Assembly: GCA_019914945.1 (NCBI GenBank)
Contig: CM034102.1
Span: forward strand, 12,699,501 to 12,763,500
Reading direction: 5' to 3'
Length of the DNA: 64,000 bases
Source: Typha latifolia
Taxonomy: Eukaryota; Streptophyta; Magnoliopsida; Poales; Typhaceae
Shown here: piece by piece, positions 33,350-46,600 of the stretch
How the letters are laid out: each line of letters starts with the position of its first letter
Position numbering within the stretch: position 1 is the first letter of the stretch
Notes under the pieces: model-generated
Databases searched by the model: none
The model's input: only the letters and a program-made list of their open reading frames with translations
Told to the model about the DNA's origin: nothing
Made by a program: the position numbers and the translations under genes

Positions 33350-36300
33350 ATGGAGAGCAGCGGAGGCGGTGGCGGCGGCGGTGGCGAAGACGGTTTTGGC
33401 TCATCCACCGCCTTGCTGACGTGGCACGACTTCTTGGAGCGGATGCGGCAGCCCTCCGCCGCCGATTTCGTCAAATCGATCAAGAGGTCTCCCGCCGATC
33501 TTTTTATGATAAAAACGCAATCTTTGTTATTGTTGGAATTTTCTGATTAAGTTTTTGGGTTCTCAAGGTGTGTGTCTTGGATCTCTTTTTGAGATTCTAT
33601 TCCTAGTTGTATGAAAGCTTGTTTCTTGATTTGAACAGAGATTAAACAGATATGTGGGCATTCCTTTAGAGTTTCAATAGATTGATATTATCTCACACTG
33701 CATGTCAGTATGTTGAAATTGGATAGGTTGCACTTCTAAAACTTGTTTCTAGAGTGCAAATTGGATAGGCTTCAGCTCTACTTCTACGGAGCTGAAGCTT
33801 TATATGTTTTTTGAAAGATAACATTCATTTCAATCAACCGATTACAACTTGATACAAAAGATGAAGAGGTAAAATAGGATAAGAGCCCTAGAAGTAAGCC
33901 CCACGGTTGGCTATAGTACAAACTGAATAACAATTAACGTAGGTATTAAAACAAGTACTCAAGCATAGTAAGAACAGTGGAGATAGAGCAATGCTCTAAT
34001 AGCAAGCCTCTCGCTTGGCCATTTACCGGGTGTCAATTTTACTTTTAGAACATACCACATAACCATCTAGAACAAGTTAAAAAAAGAAAATCTTGCAATA
34101 TCTGGTCTTTCAAGTCAGCTTGTAGAACTATTAACAAGACATCACCAAGAGATTACAGTTTGGAAGACTATCACGTGCTAACACACACGCACACACATAG
34201 TGTACGCTACATTTATGTGCAAATTTTTGGCAGAAGTTCTTCCTACATGGAGAAAACAGAAAAGAAATTAATTCAAAACCAAAAGAGAGAACCCATAGAG
34301 AAAGGGAGGTTTCGTTCACTCATTCGACCTGCCCACAATGGTCTACATTGGATGGTATTTGAATAGCCTAAATCCTTATTCCAACTAATGAACATCATGA
34401 TTGTTTTTAACATGGATGGTCGTGCCAACCGGCACGTGGCGTGCCGGCAGCCTACTAGCACGTGGCACGAGGGATACTGCGCAGTATCTCTCCTAATAGC
34501 TTCGCCGCTCGCCATCGATCTCATTGTTGAGCTATCCGTCGCCGATCACTGCTCGCTTTCGCTATCTCTCAAGCTTTATCGGGTGTCCTATCCTGAGAGA
34601 GAGGAGGGTTTAAAACTTAAGTTGCGGGTCCGGCAATCGGCGACGACGAAGGCGAAGGTGAGTATCATTTTAAAAAGTCCCAGCAGTGGTCCATCATTGG
34701 GACTTTTTAAAATGAAGCATAAATAAGGAAAATACATCTTTAAGTATTTTGGCATTGGATACGAAATGCACAACAAGATTTAGGATATCAGGGAATATCC
34801 TAATAGGTTGATATAATAGTTGCACCCTTTCAATGTCATGAAAAGCACCCCCGGTACACGAGCAGTCATCCGGCATGTGGTATGAAGGAGCATATGCGAT
34901 CTAGCAATAAAAGTATGTAACTTATATATAATTTACTTATCTAATGTATTGAGTATTTTGGCATAAATAAGCTAATAGTAAGCAAAACTGTAAAAGTTGC
35001 AAAAAAATATATGGAGAATCATCCTCATAATACCATCTCATAAGGATGCCACTTTCTATCATAAAATTACTCAATAAGTATTTCCAAGTATGACAAGTTG
35101 CACCAACAAAATTAATCTATAAAAGTTATTATGAAGCGCTATAGAATCTCAATGTTATCACATATAAATTTAAAATGTATATTAGAGCACATATGTATGC
35201 GAAAGATTCTCAATTGTTGGTGGTCAATATGTGGGTGCGTATGCCTGTGTTCAGTTCAGAACTACATATGAGGATTTGATAATGTATATGCGGGAGGGTT
35301 GATCAATTGATCCATTGGCATCATTTGTGTGGTTGCTTTTTAAAGCAATGAACTGTTCATCTTCCATACTTCATAGTTCCATTCTCTTCCATATTGAAGT
35401 TCCAATGGTATCTAATCACATCTCTAAAAGATTTCATCCATATCCAAGTATCTTGTCCAGAACTATTAATTATCCCAAGATTTTTTTTTCTATTTGTAAG
35501 GATATTAACCCGTTAACTTTTCAGTTATGCATATCTTAATATGTTTGAGTCTATAAATAATTCATGGCAAGTTATTTACCATGTCAGTTGCACAAGTGGC
35601 ATTCCTTCTAGGGTATCCTATATACCATACTCTCGAGCGAGGCTGATTAAATCAAGCATATTGGGTTCTCATCCATTTTGGATTATATTCTGCTCGGAAG
35701 TATTCTTCTATTCTTGTATAGGGTGTCTTTTTGTTTTTTCTGTTCGCACATTTATTGCATATTTTTCACAAAAATTGTGTTACTTTGATATTACAGCTTC
35801 ATCGTTTCCTTCTCAAATAAAGATCCTGATCCAGAAAATGACAGTGCTGCTGTACAAGAGTTCCTTGCCAACATGGAAGCAAAATTTAGGGTCCATACAC
35901 TTTGGGCTGGTAGTTCAGAAGAAGAGCTAGACAGTGCTGGTGAGGTAAGTTTTCTCATCTTTGTTGCTGTTCACAAGTTTCTCATACTGAAAATTCAGAC
36001 AGAACTACTTATGGAGTGATGAGTATAGTAAATGCTGCCAAATACAGGGAGATGAATTATCAATTAACCTGCCAAACAATATGGTAGCAAGCATAACTTT
36101 TAATTCAGACTAAAATGGAAATGGAACCTCCATAAAATTTGGTCTCGGTGGTCATAAAAGCAAGGATGCTATTCTAGTGGAACATCCTGTGCTGACCCTG
36201 TCTTGGTACATGCCTCTAGGTGTGCCACGCTAAATGTTGGTACAAAGTACTTGTGTACCTCCTAGTTAGCAAATCCTGTTTCCCCAAATCTTTGACAAAA

Positions 36301-39300
36301 AATGATCAAAAATAAAGAAAAGGTTAGTAAGGCATAAAAAAAGACTGCGTTAAAGCTTTTTTTTACAGTGTATTAGTGCATTCCATTTGTCTATCCAAGT
36401 TGGAGACCAGAATTGGGATATCGGAATTAGATGAACTCCTACATGGTAGATTAACTTGATTGATAATTCCATTGTCTTCGATTTATCAAAAATTTTCAAT
36501 TTATTTTTGGCTTTCAAAAATTTAGGAACATATTACAAGTGCCCCTGGTTTTGTGTTGTCTTGTTTTCTTCATACTTATGTACTTTCCAGAACTTCTGCC
36601 ATAACGCAAAACCCTGCTTTTGCTTGCAGGGCCTTGAGAAATATGTCATGACAAAACTTTTTAATCGGGTATTTGCATCAGTTCCTGAAGATGTGAACAG
36701 TGATGAACAACTTTTTGAGAAGATGGCTTTGTTACAACAATTTATACGACCTGAAAATTTGGATGTAAAGCCAGCATTTCACAATGAAACATCATTCTTG
36801 GTAAGTGAATCAGGGCAGATAATAATATTTATCTTGTTAATGGAGCACAAGTCTAGGCCCCTATCGACATTATTAACTCGTCTTATCATTAAAATATGGC
36901 TCTTATATTATTCAATTAATTTATTCCTTTCTCTCTTAAGGGGGAAGTCAAATACTTGCTAATTAGTACATCAAGTTACTTTGGTATCAAATTTATGGTG
37001 ATTTAGAGTGGGTAGTAATTACGAGTGTGAATCAGCCGAACACAAGCGAGATGAATGCTCCCCATGTTTGGCTTGAAAGTAAGGTTATTGAGTTCAAGCT
37101 TAATTTTGGCTTGCCTCACTCCTAGTGAAATTGAGATATGTTAAGCTCGTCACAGCAGAACTTGGAATGTTTGATTGCTCATCTGTTCAGACTTGGCTGC
37201 TAGTGAGCTCAAGTGCTCAACTCACTAGTAATAGGCCTATATGATAGAAAATACTAATAAATCTTAACCATCGTACTTACAAATTAATAGTGCTGTTGCT
37301 TAAATATCTAGACAGACTGTGCTGCTAAATACTAGTGAGCAGTGAGCATGCTATTATCAAGATATAATGCCTGAGATTAATTTTAGTTTAGTAGTACAGA
37401 ACTGTTCAAAAGAAAATGTTATTACATATTCATATAAACAAGTATTAAATTTGTAATAATTTTAAGAATATATATTTAAAATAATATGTAATTAGTTGAG
37501 CTATATCTAGCGAAACACAAGCAAGCTATGTCCTGCTTTTGTCGGGCTTGTTGATACCGTGTGCTCAGAATGTTGGCCCATATTTTGCGGATATAAATGA
37601 ATGGTTCGATATTTCGATGTAAAGCATTATTTCAAGCAAATGAGCTTCTTTCAAACAATGAGTTCCATTAACAGTCTTAGTGACATCGCAGAGAACATAA
37701 AATCATTTTATGGCCTGTACAGAATTCTGAAAAAATGATATTGTGGAAAAGTTCAGTGGCTGTTTCTTTCCACAATTCATTGACCACGATACATCATCAT
37801 CATTAAGTGTGCTTTTTTAATGCATTTTTATCAGCTATTATAGCATTTATGATGATGTTAACCTTAATAATGCTGTCATGGTGATGATGATTTTGTTTAT
37901 TGAGCCCTCACTGTTACACAGATATGACAATAGCTGAAAAGTTGAAACTGTTATATATATTTAATTAAATTTTATAATACTACTAGCAGTCTAGCACAAC
38001 TACTGGTACCTGTACTTTCAGTCTTACGATTTGGTAGTTGCTATTATTGAGGCTTAAGTATGTGCACTAGCTCACGTTTTGACTTCTTTCTTGTTAGTCC
38101 ATATAGCTTATAGAAATAGCATTCTAGATCTTATCTAACTACTTTTTCAATTTGTATATATTATAAATATATAGATGTAAAAGAATAGCATTCTAGATCT
38201 TATCTAACTACTTTTTCAATTTGTATATATTATAAATATATAGATGTAAAAGTATATCTAGCTGCATTACATGATTTTAATTTTCTAATGGAGTTGATTG
38301 GCAGACTCATATGTTCTGAAAGCCTGATATATTTGACTTCTATGTTTTACAGCTTGCACAAAAGGAACTGCAGAAGATCAATATGTATAAGGCTCCTAGG
38401 GATAAACTCGTTTGTATCCTCAATTGCTGTAAAGCCATTAATAATTTGTTGCTAAATGCTTCTATCGCATCGGATGAGAACCCTCCAGGAGCAGATGAAT
38501 TTCTTCCTGTCCTCATTTATGTGACTATTAAGGTAGGGCCAGTTTTTTATGCAAATACAACTTTCAATAGGTTATCACATTTACATACCTTTTGGCTCAC
38601 TTTTATTTTGCTATGCAAAAGCTGGCTAGTCTTTCTTTAATTTATTATATTATGAAGTTGCATTTTTTACATTTCAGATAAATCATTAAACATCATGACC
38701 ATTACATATTCATATTTATGGATAAGTATATGACTATGTCAATTCAATTATCTTTTTCTTTTACTTCAGCATGCTACAGTTGCTATAGTTTATAAATTGA
38801 CAGTCATCATTTATAGTATGAAAGCTGCTATAGGATGATAAGAGATCAAGGTTTAAGATCTTGATTTCGGTGCACAATATGCAGTTATGTGAATTAGATA
38901 TGTTTATTCAGTCCAGGTTTGGACAATGAAAGATGATACAAGTATGCAAAACACCAATAGAAAGAACAGATCAGCTACTCGTCAGGTTGAATGAATGAAG
39001 AAAGGGACATCAAATTGTCATCACTTCAAACCATGTCTGGTAGGCAGCAAAAAATATCAACAGACTAACCAGTACAGTTAATGGTTGTGGGTACCATGTC
39101 TAAGAAAAATAAAAAATGTCCTGAAATTACTTGGGATGGTTTTCCTCTTAATCATATGTATCTATTGAGGGCACAGCAGCAATTTACTTTATCTAGTGAA
39201 CTTTGCTTATTATTTTCGTGAATAATTACATTGCACGTTTTCCAACAATGACCTACCCGAATTTTTTGAAGGTCATCTAATTGGCTATTTGTTTGTTTGC

Positions 39301-40413
39301 ATAGAAGTTTCTGTAAGAACTGTATTAATGGTTTGCAGAATGATGTTCTTATACACTTAGAGTTGGATTTTGCTATGCAAAACGATAAGCACTTGGTTTT
39401 TATTTATGCATAAATTTCATACTATCATGGTATTTGATTTCTCTGAAAATACAGTTGTTAACTCAGTTTTAAGAACTGGAATACATTTTAGTTTACTACT
39501 TTATTGTCATCTTATAATGTATTAGTGTATTTATGGTGTAAGAGAGGGTACTCAACTATCATTGTTGTTTATGCAGGCCAACCCTCCACAATTGCATTCA
39601 AACCTGTTATACATACAGCGATACAGACGTCAATCACGATTAGTCTCTCAAGCGGCATATTTCTTTACTAATATCCTCTCTGCAGAATCTTTCATCTGGA
39701 ATATTGATGCAGAATCACTTTCAATAGATGAAGTTGAGTTCCAAAAGAAGATGGATTCTGCTAGAGAACATTTGTTGGGACTGTCAACCAACTCAGAAAG
39801 TCAGAGAAATCAATCTAATCTTGATGAAAGAGAATACAGAGTAGAAACTCTAACAGCTAACAGGGAGTCAGACAGCAACTTGTCTCTAAGGGAGAAGCAT
39901 GCTTCAAACCAGGAAATTGAAGTAAGCAGGTTTTTAGATGGAAAAAGTAAAGCAATTTCAAGGGCGCAATCAATCTCAGATATTGAGAAGAAAGGATGTG
40001 CTGATCTTATGAAGGATGATGATCTGAGCAGATATTTTCAGGAGCACCCATTTCTATATGCTCGTGCTGGAGATTTAACAGTTGATGATGTAGATAACCT
40101 CCTCAATTGTTACAAACAGCTCGTTCTTAGATATGTATCTCTTTCCAAAGGAATGGGCATCAATAGAGAATCTCTTGATGCCCATATCATGCAAAAGACA
40201 TCCAAAGTTGAGACAAGTCAGACAACAAATGTGTCTGAAAATGTAGAGGATACATGGATGAGCAGCGAAAAATCTGAAGGAATTAATATAGCCGGTGATA
40301 TTTCCAATGAGAATCTTCTTTCAGGAATAGTTGAGACAGAGTCCATGAGAAATAGTGGTGATTTAGTTGATGACCCAAGGGAAGATAAGGATGAGGTATC
40401 CCATCAGCAATAA
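33350..40413 (+). CDS. VPS9A: VPS9A, guanine nucleotide exchange factor for Rab5-type GTPases (5 exons)
   Basis: Activates plant Rab5 GTPases (RABF/ARA6/ARA7 group) on endosomes and so controls vacuolar and endocytic traffic. Exons: 33350-33486, 35797-35944, 36630-36800, 38353-38532 and 39577-40413, giving 490 residues. After an N-terminal polyglycine run (codons GGC/GGT) comes WHDFLERMRQPSAADFVKSI, the conserved helical-bundle start. The VPS9 domain covers about 100-250. GADEFLPVLIYVTIKANPP contains the Asp (residue 200) and LLYIQRY the Tyr (residue 224) that correspond to the catalytic residues of this domain. The C-terminal region (251-490) is acidic and serine-rich with a conserved LSRYFQEHPFLYARAGDL patch. 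ATG 33350 agrees with the family's N terminus. Intron 1 holds a hAT-like element, intron 3 a recent 69-bp tandem duplication and sequence with GAACACAAGC-type motifs (37030-37530). All splice joins keep frame. Confidence 0.97.
33826..34022 (-). mobile_element. possible LINE 3'-end fragment in VPS9A intron 1
   Basis: The block 'gattacaacttgatacaaaagatgaagag' followed by 'gagatagagcaatg' parallels the poly(A)-proximal part of the retroposed segment at 6200-6245 ('gattacaaaagcttgataagagaaggagagatagagcgatgg'). A short T run precedes both. Ends are unclear. Confidence 0.35.
34411..34698 (-). mobile_element. hAT-like foldback element, copy C (inverted, degenerate)
   Basis: Begins CATGGATGGTCGTGCC, the complement of the right end of copies A and B. 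It contains the family spacer in inverted sense (CTTAAGTTGCGGGTCC, about 34615-34630) and the 'ggcgaaggtgagtat' block. The far end is reduced and ends near CCATCATTG (34690-34698). No clean 8-bp target duplication is seen, so the boundary is approximate. It lies in VPS9A intron 1. Confidence 0.7.
34665..34713. repeat. perfect 16-bp inverted repeat (hairpin)
   Basis: CATTTTAAAAAGTCCC (34665-34680) is followed after a 17-nt loop by its exact complement GGGACTTTTTAAAATG (34698-34713). It overlaps the degenerate end of element C. Confidence 0.9.
38115..38252 (+). repeat. perfect 69-bp tandem duplication in VPS9A intron 3
   Basis: 38115-38183 and 38184-38252 are identical by eye (both start AATAGCATTCTAGATC and end GATGTAAAAG). 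Zero divergence implies a recent event, or an assembly artefact. Confidence 0.92.
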
Positions 40414-43400
40414 TTACCTGTGTGATGTGTGACAAGTTCATTCTGCTTGAGATATACTTGGAACATATTATTTTATCTGCTCAAGATAACTGTCTTAGAA
40501 GAAAAAATATTTTATCAAAAGGAGCATCGTGTTGGTGCTAAATCCCAGAGATTGAAAGGAAATGGGTGAAGAACAAAATCCTTCTTATGAAGAATATAAG
40601 CCTACCTTCAGGCTACATGGTGCTCTGCTTCTTGGTAACTTCTTTTTGCTACTTCTACATGAAGGTATGCTGGTCTGTAATCTATCAAATTATATCCTAG
40701 TTTTGTTGGAAGCTGATTAGCATATTGTAGTGACTTTAACCATCTGAAACTTATCCACTAGTGTTGATATTCGTGTTCATTCATCTGTGATGGTTCTAAG
40801 ATTAATCAATAATTGACATCTCTTTGGCTGACTTAGAGCACAATAACGTTTACTGTATAAGGCTGCATAAGGAAAGCTAATACTAGTGTAGGCTACATTT
40901 TGATAGAAAGTAGGAACGAAAAGTGACAATTTTATAGAAGTCTACTTTATAACGTAACGTAGCTTGGGAGGCGGTCACAGTAGTCCACTTAAAACTATCT
41001 TTCCTAATTTTGGTTCATTTCACTTTCTTCTTTAAAGAGAGAGTTACACTTCTCAGCCGTTTATATATTGCATGTTATTGTCATGATTATTCATTTTCAT
41101 CGTATACTTCTAATTTTTACCAACATTAACAAGTCATGACCACTTTCGCTATAGGCAATTTCTCTAGAAATTTTTACTATGATCTTCCCTCTACTTTTTA
41201 TTACTCATACATAGCCTTTATGAAATCTTGTACCATTTGAAGCAAAAGACAAACTAGAACTCTTGACAAATTCAAATAATGAATTCAGTGAACACAGCTT
41301 TATTCCTTCAGTATATTGGTGTCCTTTTTGACTGTTTTCTTCTATATCTATGTCTGATCTTGTATCTATATTCTGATGGTTCTCCAAGGTACCTTAGGGG
41401 GACCAAATGTTCCCATAAGCAAGCATCTCTAAAATGCTGTGTGAAAGAGAGAAGGTCCCATAATCTGGGTGAACTTTTATGGTCCCCTTTGATGCTTTCC
41501 TATGTGTACATTATCCTGGACTACTTTTGATTGCAATTCTGGGGCTTATCTACAAATTTCCTGTTGGACTTGCATGTGAATTAGGTTGAAAGGGCAGCAA
41601 GTAATCCGGAAGGATCTTTATATCATCTTAATCATGAGGAACTTTGAGAGTGAAGCTATCATTGTACATAACAAAAATTTTGGCAGAAAGATCTATCATC
41701 TATTAGCACGTTGTAGGCATTACTTTTGTAGCTCCTGTGAGGCATGGACGTGCTAACCCTATACTTGAGAGCATCATTTTTTATGGTTGATAACCTAAGG
41801 GTATGTTTACTCGTGAAATAAGAATAAGTTTTTCTGAAATAAACCTTCTTATACTGGTATATCAACTAAATAACAACTTAACTTTTTCAAGTATTCCAAT
41901 TCATTATTCTCTCTCTTCTTATTCTCTACAACTTTTTAAACTAATTTAATAATAATTTAAAATTACTATTTTGCCCATAGATTAGATAACACTTGATTAC
42001 TGATATTATTTTACATCCAATCAAGGGCATTTTCGTTATTTGATTTAAAATGACACTTATTCTCAATACAAATTCATTATTATTTATTACTTTAATATTA
42101 ATTTTATATCAAATCAAATATAATTATTATTCTTTACACTAGTATTTAACTAAATAATAGAATAATTTATACTATTGTTAGCTATCTTTTTTGGTATTAA
42201 AAATTAAAACATATATTCTAGAATTACCTTTATTCCACAATCGAATATATTTGTAGTTAATTTGGTAGATATAAATTCTATTTTAGCTTCTTCTTAATTT
42301 CTGTTAGTAAGTCCTCAATTTTGCAGCAGCCTCTGATGCCAATAAAAAAGGATCTAATTTTCTATTTCACATCTGATCCATTAGAAGTCAAATCAGCTAT
42401 GCATTCGGACATAATTTAGTTTTATTTTAAAATCAATTTAGTGAGCAGTGAACTGGTTTAGTATCCAAACAAAAATTAAAGTAAACTGGGTATTTTTAAA
42501 CCTACTTAAACCCATTCTTCTCTCTTCTTCAGAAGTGGGAAGCTTATACGTGCCTGCTAGCAATCTCATTAACCATACCAATAGGTACTTTTTGATCTCA
42601 CAACAGGCTTGATTGACTTCCAGGTTCAACCTCTTCCCCTTGCAGTAATTCCATCATCTCTTTGCATTGTGGAATGTTTTCACTAGTTAGAAATCAAAGA
42701 GCCCAGCTCTCCACCTTTACGCATGCACTCAAACCGTAATCCCCACCTTCCTGCCTCACTAACACCTCTCCCACTAAACCCTAGCTTGCAATCTCCTCTG
42801 ATAGTTGTAGGTTGCTCCCCTGCCCAAGAAACTGCCTTAGAGACAAAAGAAACCCTAATGCTTCTTCTATCTGCTCTCCTGGGAAGAGGAAGGCCATGTA
42901 CTAAAATGTTGCTCTCACTCGGCTCTCACTAGTAAAATGCCTCAATAGCTATATCAATGACTCAATAGCTATATCAAAGGTGTAACAAGATCAGATATGA
43001 AGATCCAGGCATGGAACTGTCCTTGATAGTCCAAAAACCCAGGCATAGAACTATCGAGCGTGTGGAGGCCCTTGATAGTTAACAACCAGCACTTTAAGAT
43101 CTAAGTCCATCTTAATCAATTTTGGATTAGTTATTCTATTGGATAACCAAAATTTTCTTTTCAGAGATAATAGACTTTATGACTTTCTAGTTAAAACCGT
43201 TAAACCCATCTAGAAAAATGCTTCAGCCCCTTAAAATTTATATCCTTCTTAAGGTAGATTGAAACTTTTTCTTAATCGGTATTTGCCATCTAGATAGCAT
43301 TAGAAAATAATGGGTTTGGAACTCACTAAGCCTAACATTCAACCAAGAAAAAAATTAACACTTGTTAGAATGCAAAGGTACTCTCTTAGTACAAATCAAC

Positions 43401-43647
43401 ACCATAAACTAATAGCAAAAGAAAATCTCTCTTGAAGATGATTCTAATTAAGCGATTGTATATTGATATATTGCAAGTGCATCACAAAATAAAGTTTATG
43501 TCTAGCAGTGATCAAATGCTCAAAGTAGAAGGCTGCCAATTTGTGAATGTTCTCGTAATTTGCCAGTTTAGCAGGTGCGAGCAATGAAGATAAACTACAG
43601 AACACTCCACTCCATGAAAACAAATGCTTACAAGATAATGTTATCCA
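40414..43647. other. spacer between convergent VPS9A and ARGLU1-like genes
   Basis: The first part is the VPS9A 3'UTR, of unknown length. An AT-rich MITE-like stretch starts at 41799 with 'agggtatgtttactcgtgaaataagaataag', a common opening of plant MITEs, and runs to about 42200; its far end was not found. The frame at 42723-42932 is low-complexity. No gene is supported. Confidence 0.55.
42941..42977 (+). repeat. 20-bp tandem duplication
   Basis: CTCAATAGCTATATCAA occurs at 42941-42957 and again at 42961-42977. Confidence 0.9.
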
Positions 43648-46600
43648 TTACTTTAGACCAAATGCGAATGACAACTTGGGCCTAGACTTATTCTTACCCA
43701 AGAGCTTCATCTGGTTAGCCTTTTCCTCTTCCTCTTCCATCCTCTTTCTTCGCATAGCTTCTTCTTTTTGTCTTTGGATCCGCTCCAGTTCTTGATACCG
43801 CTCCAACTCTTTCTGCTGTTGTTCTAAAGCTTCTCTCCTCTGAGACTCCTCCACTCTCCTTTGGTTCTCTTCAAGCATCTTGTCCAGTTCCTCCCTCTCT
43901 CTTCTTTCTTGTTCCTGCAAGCCCATGCAACCCAACGTTTGTTTAGCAAAAAGACAAGCTTACCTAAGTGGTTAGTCACATCTGATCTTAGTATATAAAT
44001 AACCAAGTTGCCATTCCTTTCCATCACAAGAAAATAGACTAAGAATGCCGTTATAAAATGTCCATCATAAGAAGTAACTGCAGAAAGTATCATAAATTGG
44101 CCTCATTGAAACTAATCAGGAACCTGCATATAGTGGAAACATACATTGCATACTCACCAAAATTTCATGTAAATAGAAACAGATAAAAAAAAACAAAAGC
44201 TGATAACAAAAAAGTTGAAGAAAAGACCAACAAGAACCTACCGCTTTCTGCCTCGCTTCAATCAGAGCTGCTTCTTTTTCTTTCTCAAGCTGCGCTGAAA
44301 CCTCATCAAGTAGCTTCTTTCGCCCTTCATCAATTCGGTGCTGTATTTCTAATTTGACCTCCTCAGAATTCAAACTCTCTTCAACTTTTTTCCTTATAGC
44401 TTCCTCTATTCTCCTAGCAGTTTCCTCCTCTAACAGTTTTAATTCAGCCTCCTTTTGACGCCTATCATGAAAGCAAAAAGTCAAAGAAAGAACTGCTCTT
44501 TACAAAAACACTGAATATAGCAGCATTGATACACATCTTGAAGGCCAGACAGACTGCCATATCTAAATTAGCAAGCATGATAAGCTTCATTTATTAGGAC
44601 CAACTATGTTCTTCTCATCCATCATTATACTCAAATATAAGCTCATGCTTGTTAGGCATACCTCTCTAAAGATTCCAGATCCAAAAAATGAGATTTCAAA
44701 CTGGTCAACAGTAGATAAAGGAGTCACCAATTGCATCATCAAATATAACAAGTGGAACTATAGCAGTAGCTTCCTTCAGAAAAGCCTGTGGAGAAGAATG
44801 TCAAGTAACCTGTGCCAGGTTTAGAACTAATCATTTAAACACTTCAATTCTTCAATTAAAGTATATTGCTCGCATATTTTATATCTATTTAATGAAAGCA
44901 TAAAAAGTGTGACGCAGATTTCGCTGATTCAGGCAGAATAGTATGACGTACAACCTAGTTGCTCAGCACATGTAACAGAACAAAAGATAAAATTGCTGCA
45001 ACACTGATGAACTTAATTTCCACTTATTAAAGGCAGCCAAAACTAGAGTCTAAACTGCCTCAACAACACAAACGAACTTCAACTTTCAAGAGTGACACAA
45101 CAAAACCTGCAATGTAAGAGGAATGGAGTACTTCTAGACAAAGTACGTAACAAGAACACATAAGAACCGGGCAACAAAATGAGAATAGTAATACAGCCAA
45201 AACCAACAAACCTAGATCCACAGCTAACTGTCAAGAAGGAAGGTGTCAAGACCAATGTCTTCAATACAATGGGCAATAAGAGTTGACACAAGAAATCTAG
45301 AGAGTATTCACATGATCTCCAACATATGAATTGCTTCATTAATAAAATTAATTGCAGATATGGATGTTAGGTTTTCACCAAATCAGAGATTTCTGCACAC
45401 AGATAACCCTGTAAAGATAACCATACACAGCTTGGCAAAGCACAGATAACAATGTCAAAGAAAGGGAAGAATGTGACATACTTGTACTGTACATTGTATA
45501 GAGAGAGAAAGGTTGCCCAAAGAAAATGAATATTAAACAGTTTCCAAAAAGAATGTAAAGCTATGACTAGAGAATAGAGTGGATATTTTTCTACCTTTTC
45601 TTCTCCTCTTCTTCCTTTCTTTGTTTCTCAATAGCATTTTTATGCTCTATTGACCCGAGACTAGGGCTTCGAGAATTAGGTACAGGAGAATTTGTGTTGC
45701 TCCTGCTTCTCTGTCTTTTGTATCGTCTTGGTGAAGGTGACCGACTTTTACGCCTTCTGGGAGTTGGAGAGCGGCTCTTACGCCGTCTCAATGACGGAGA
45801 ACGACTTTTTCTCCTAAGGTAGAAAAGATAAAGTGTAAGGATGAAGTACAAAATACATATTAATATGATATTAGAAGTCTTATATCATTTAGCAAGCAAA
45901 GAAACAAAATGGACTGCCAAATAACATGTACAGTTACCTCAGGCACTGTTAAGAGTAATCTTTGTATGCTCCATCTTTTGTAACCAAAGAAACTCTTGTA
46001 AGTCCAAAATCAAGCAACCAAAAGATAACCATGTGGCACTCATCATCTGCTTCTAGTGATCATTTTGTCGGGAAAGCATTTCATGCAAAAAGGAATTATT
46101 TCTATTTCAATGTTTAAAAATATTTTAATGTCACCTTCCCAGGTTCTTGTGTTCTCTGATCCAAGAATATGATTTGACCACCCAAAGATGGAAAATTGCC
46201 CATATCAAATGCCTAGTATTGGTATAATGGCTAAAGTATGGTGACAAAGATGATTACTATGAAAAAGTGAACAACTATCAGACATGATGTGATACTAGAG
46301 AAACTTCAACATCGACAACATACAAAATTGTCATGAAACTACATGGCAACATTTTATTTAAAACCAGTATCATGATAAATGATACCTATGTGTACATTAT
46401 ATGCTTTTATTATATTATTATGGATGCTTGATGAGTGATAATTGATAAGACACTGGGCAATCTTATAATTAGCAAATGAAGGTTACCATGTTCCAATGAT
46501 TACATACCTGTAACTGGAAACAAGTTACAATTTACAGCAACCTAGATCCTCATGTAGACCCATCCATCCCCATAAATGAAATAGTAACACAAAAAACAGG

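Noticed and set aside
42723..42932. 69-codon frame in the VPS9A/ARGLU1-like spacer
   Set aside because: Compositionally simple, with no promoter, splice or homology signal.
45079..45339. 86-codon hydrophobic minus-strand frame
   Set aside because: Sits in intron 2 of the ARGLU1-like gene; AT-rich intron DNA often gives hydrophobic chance frames.
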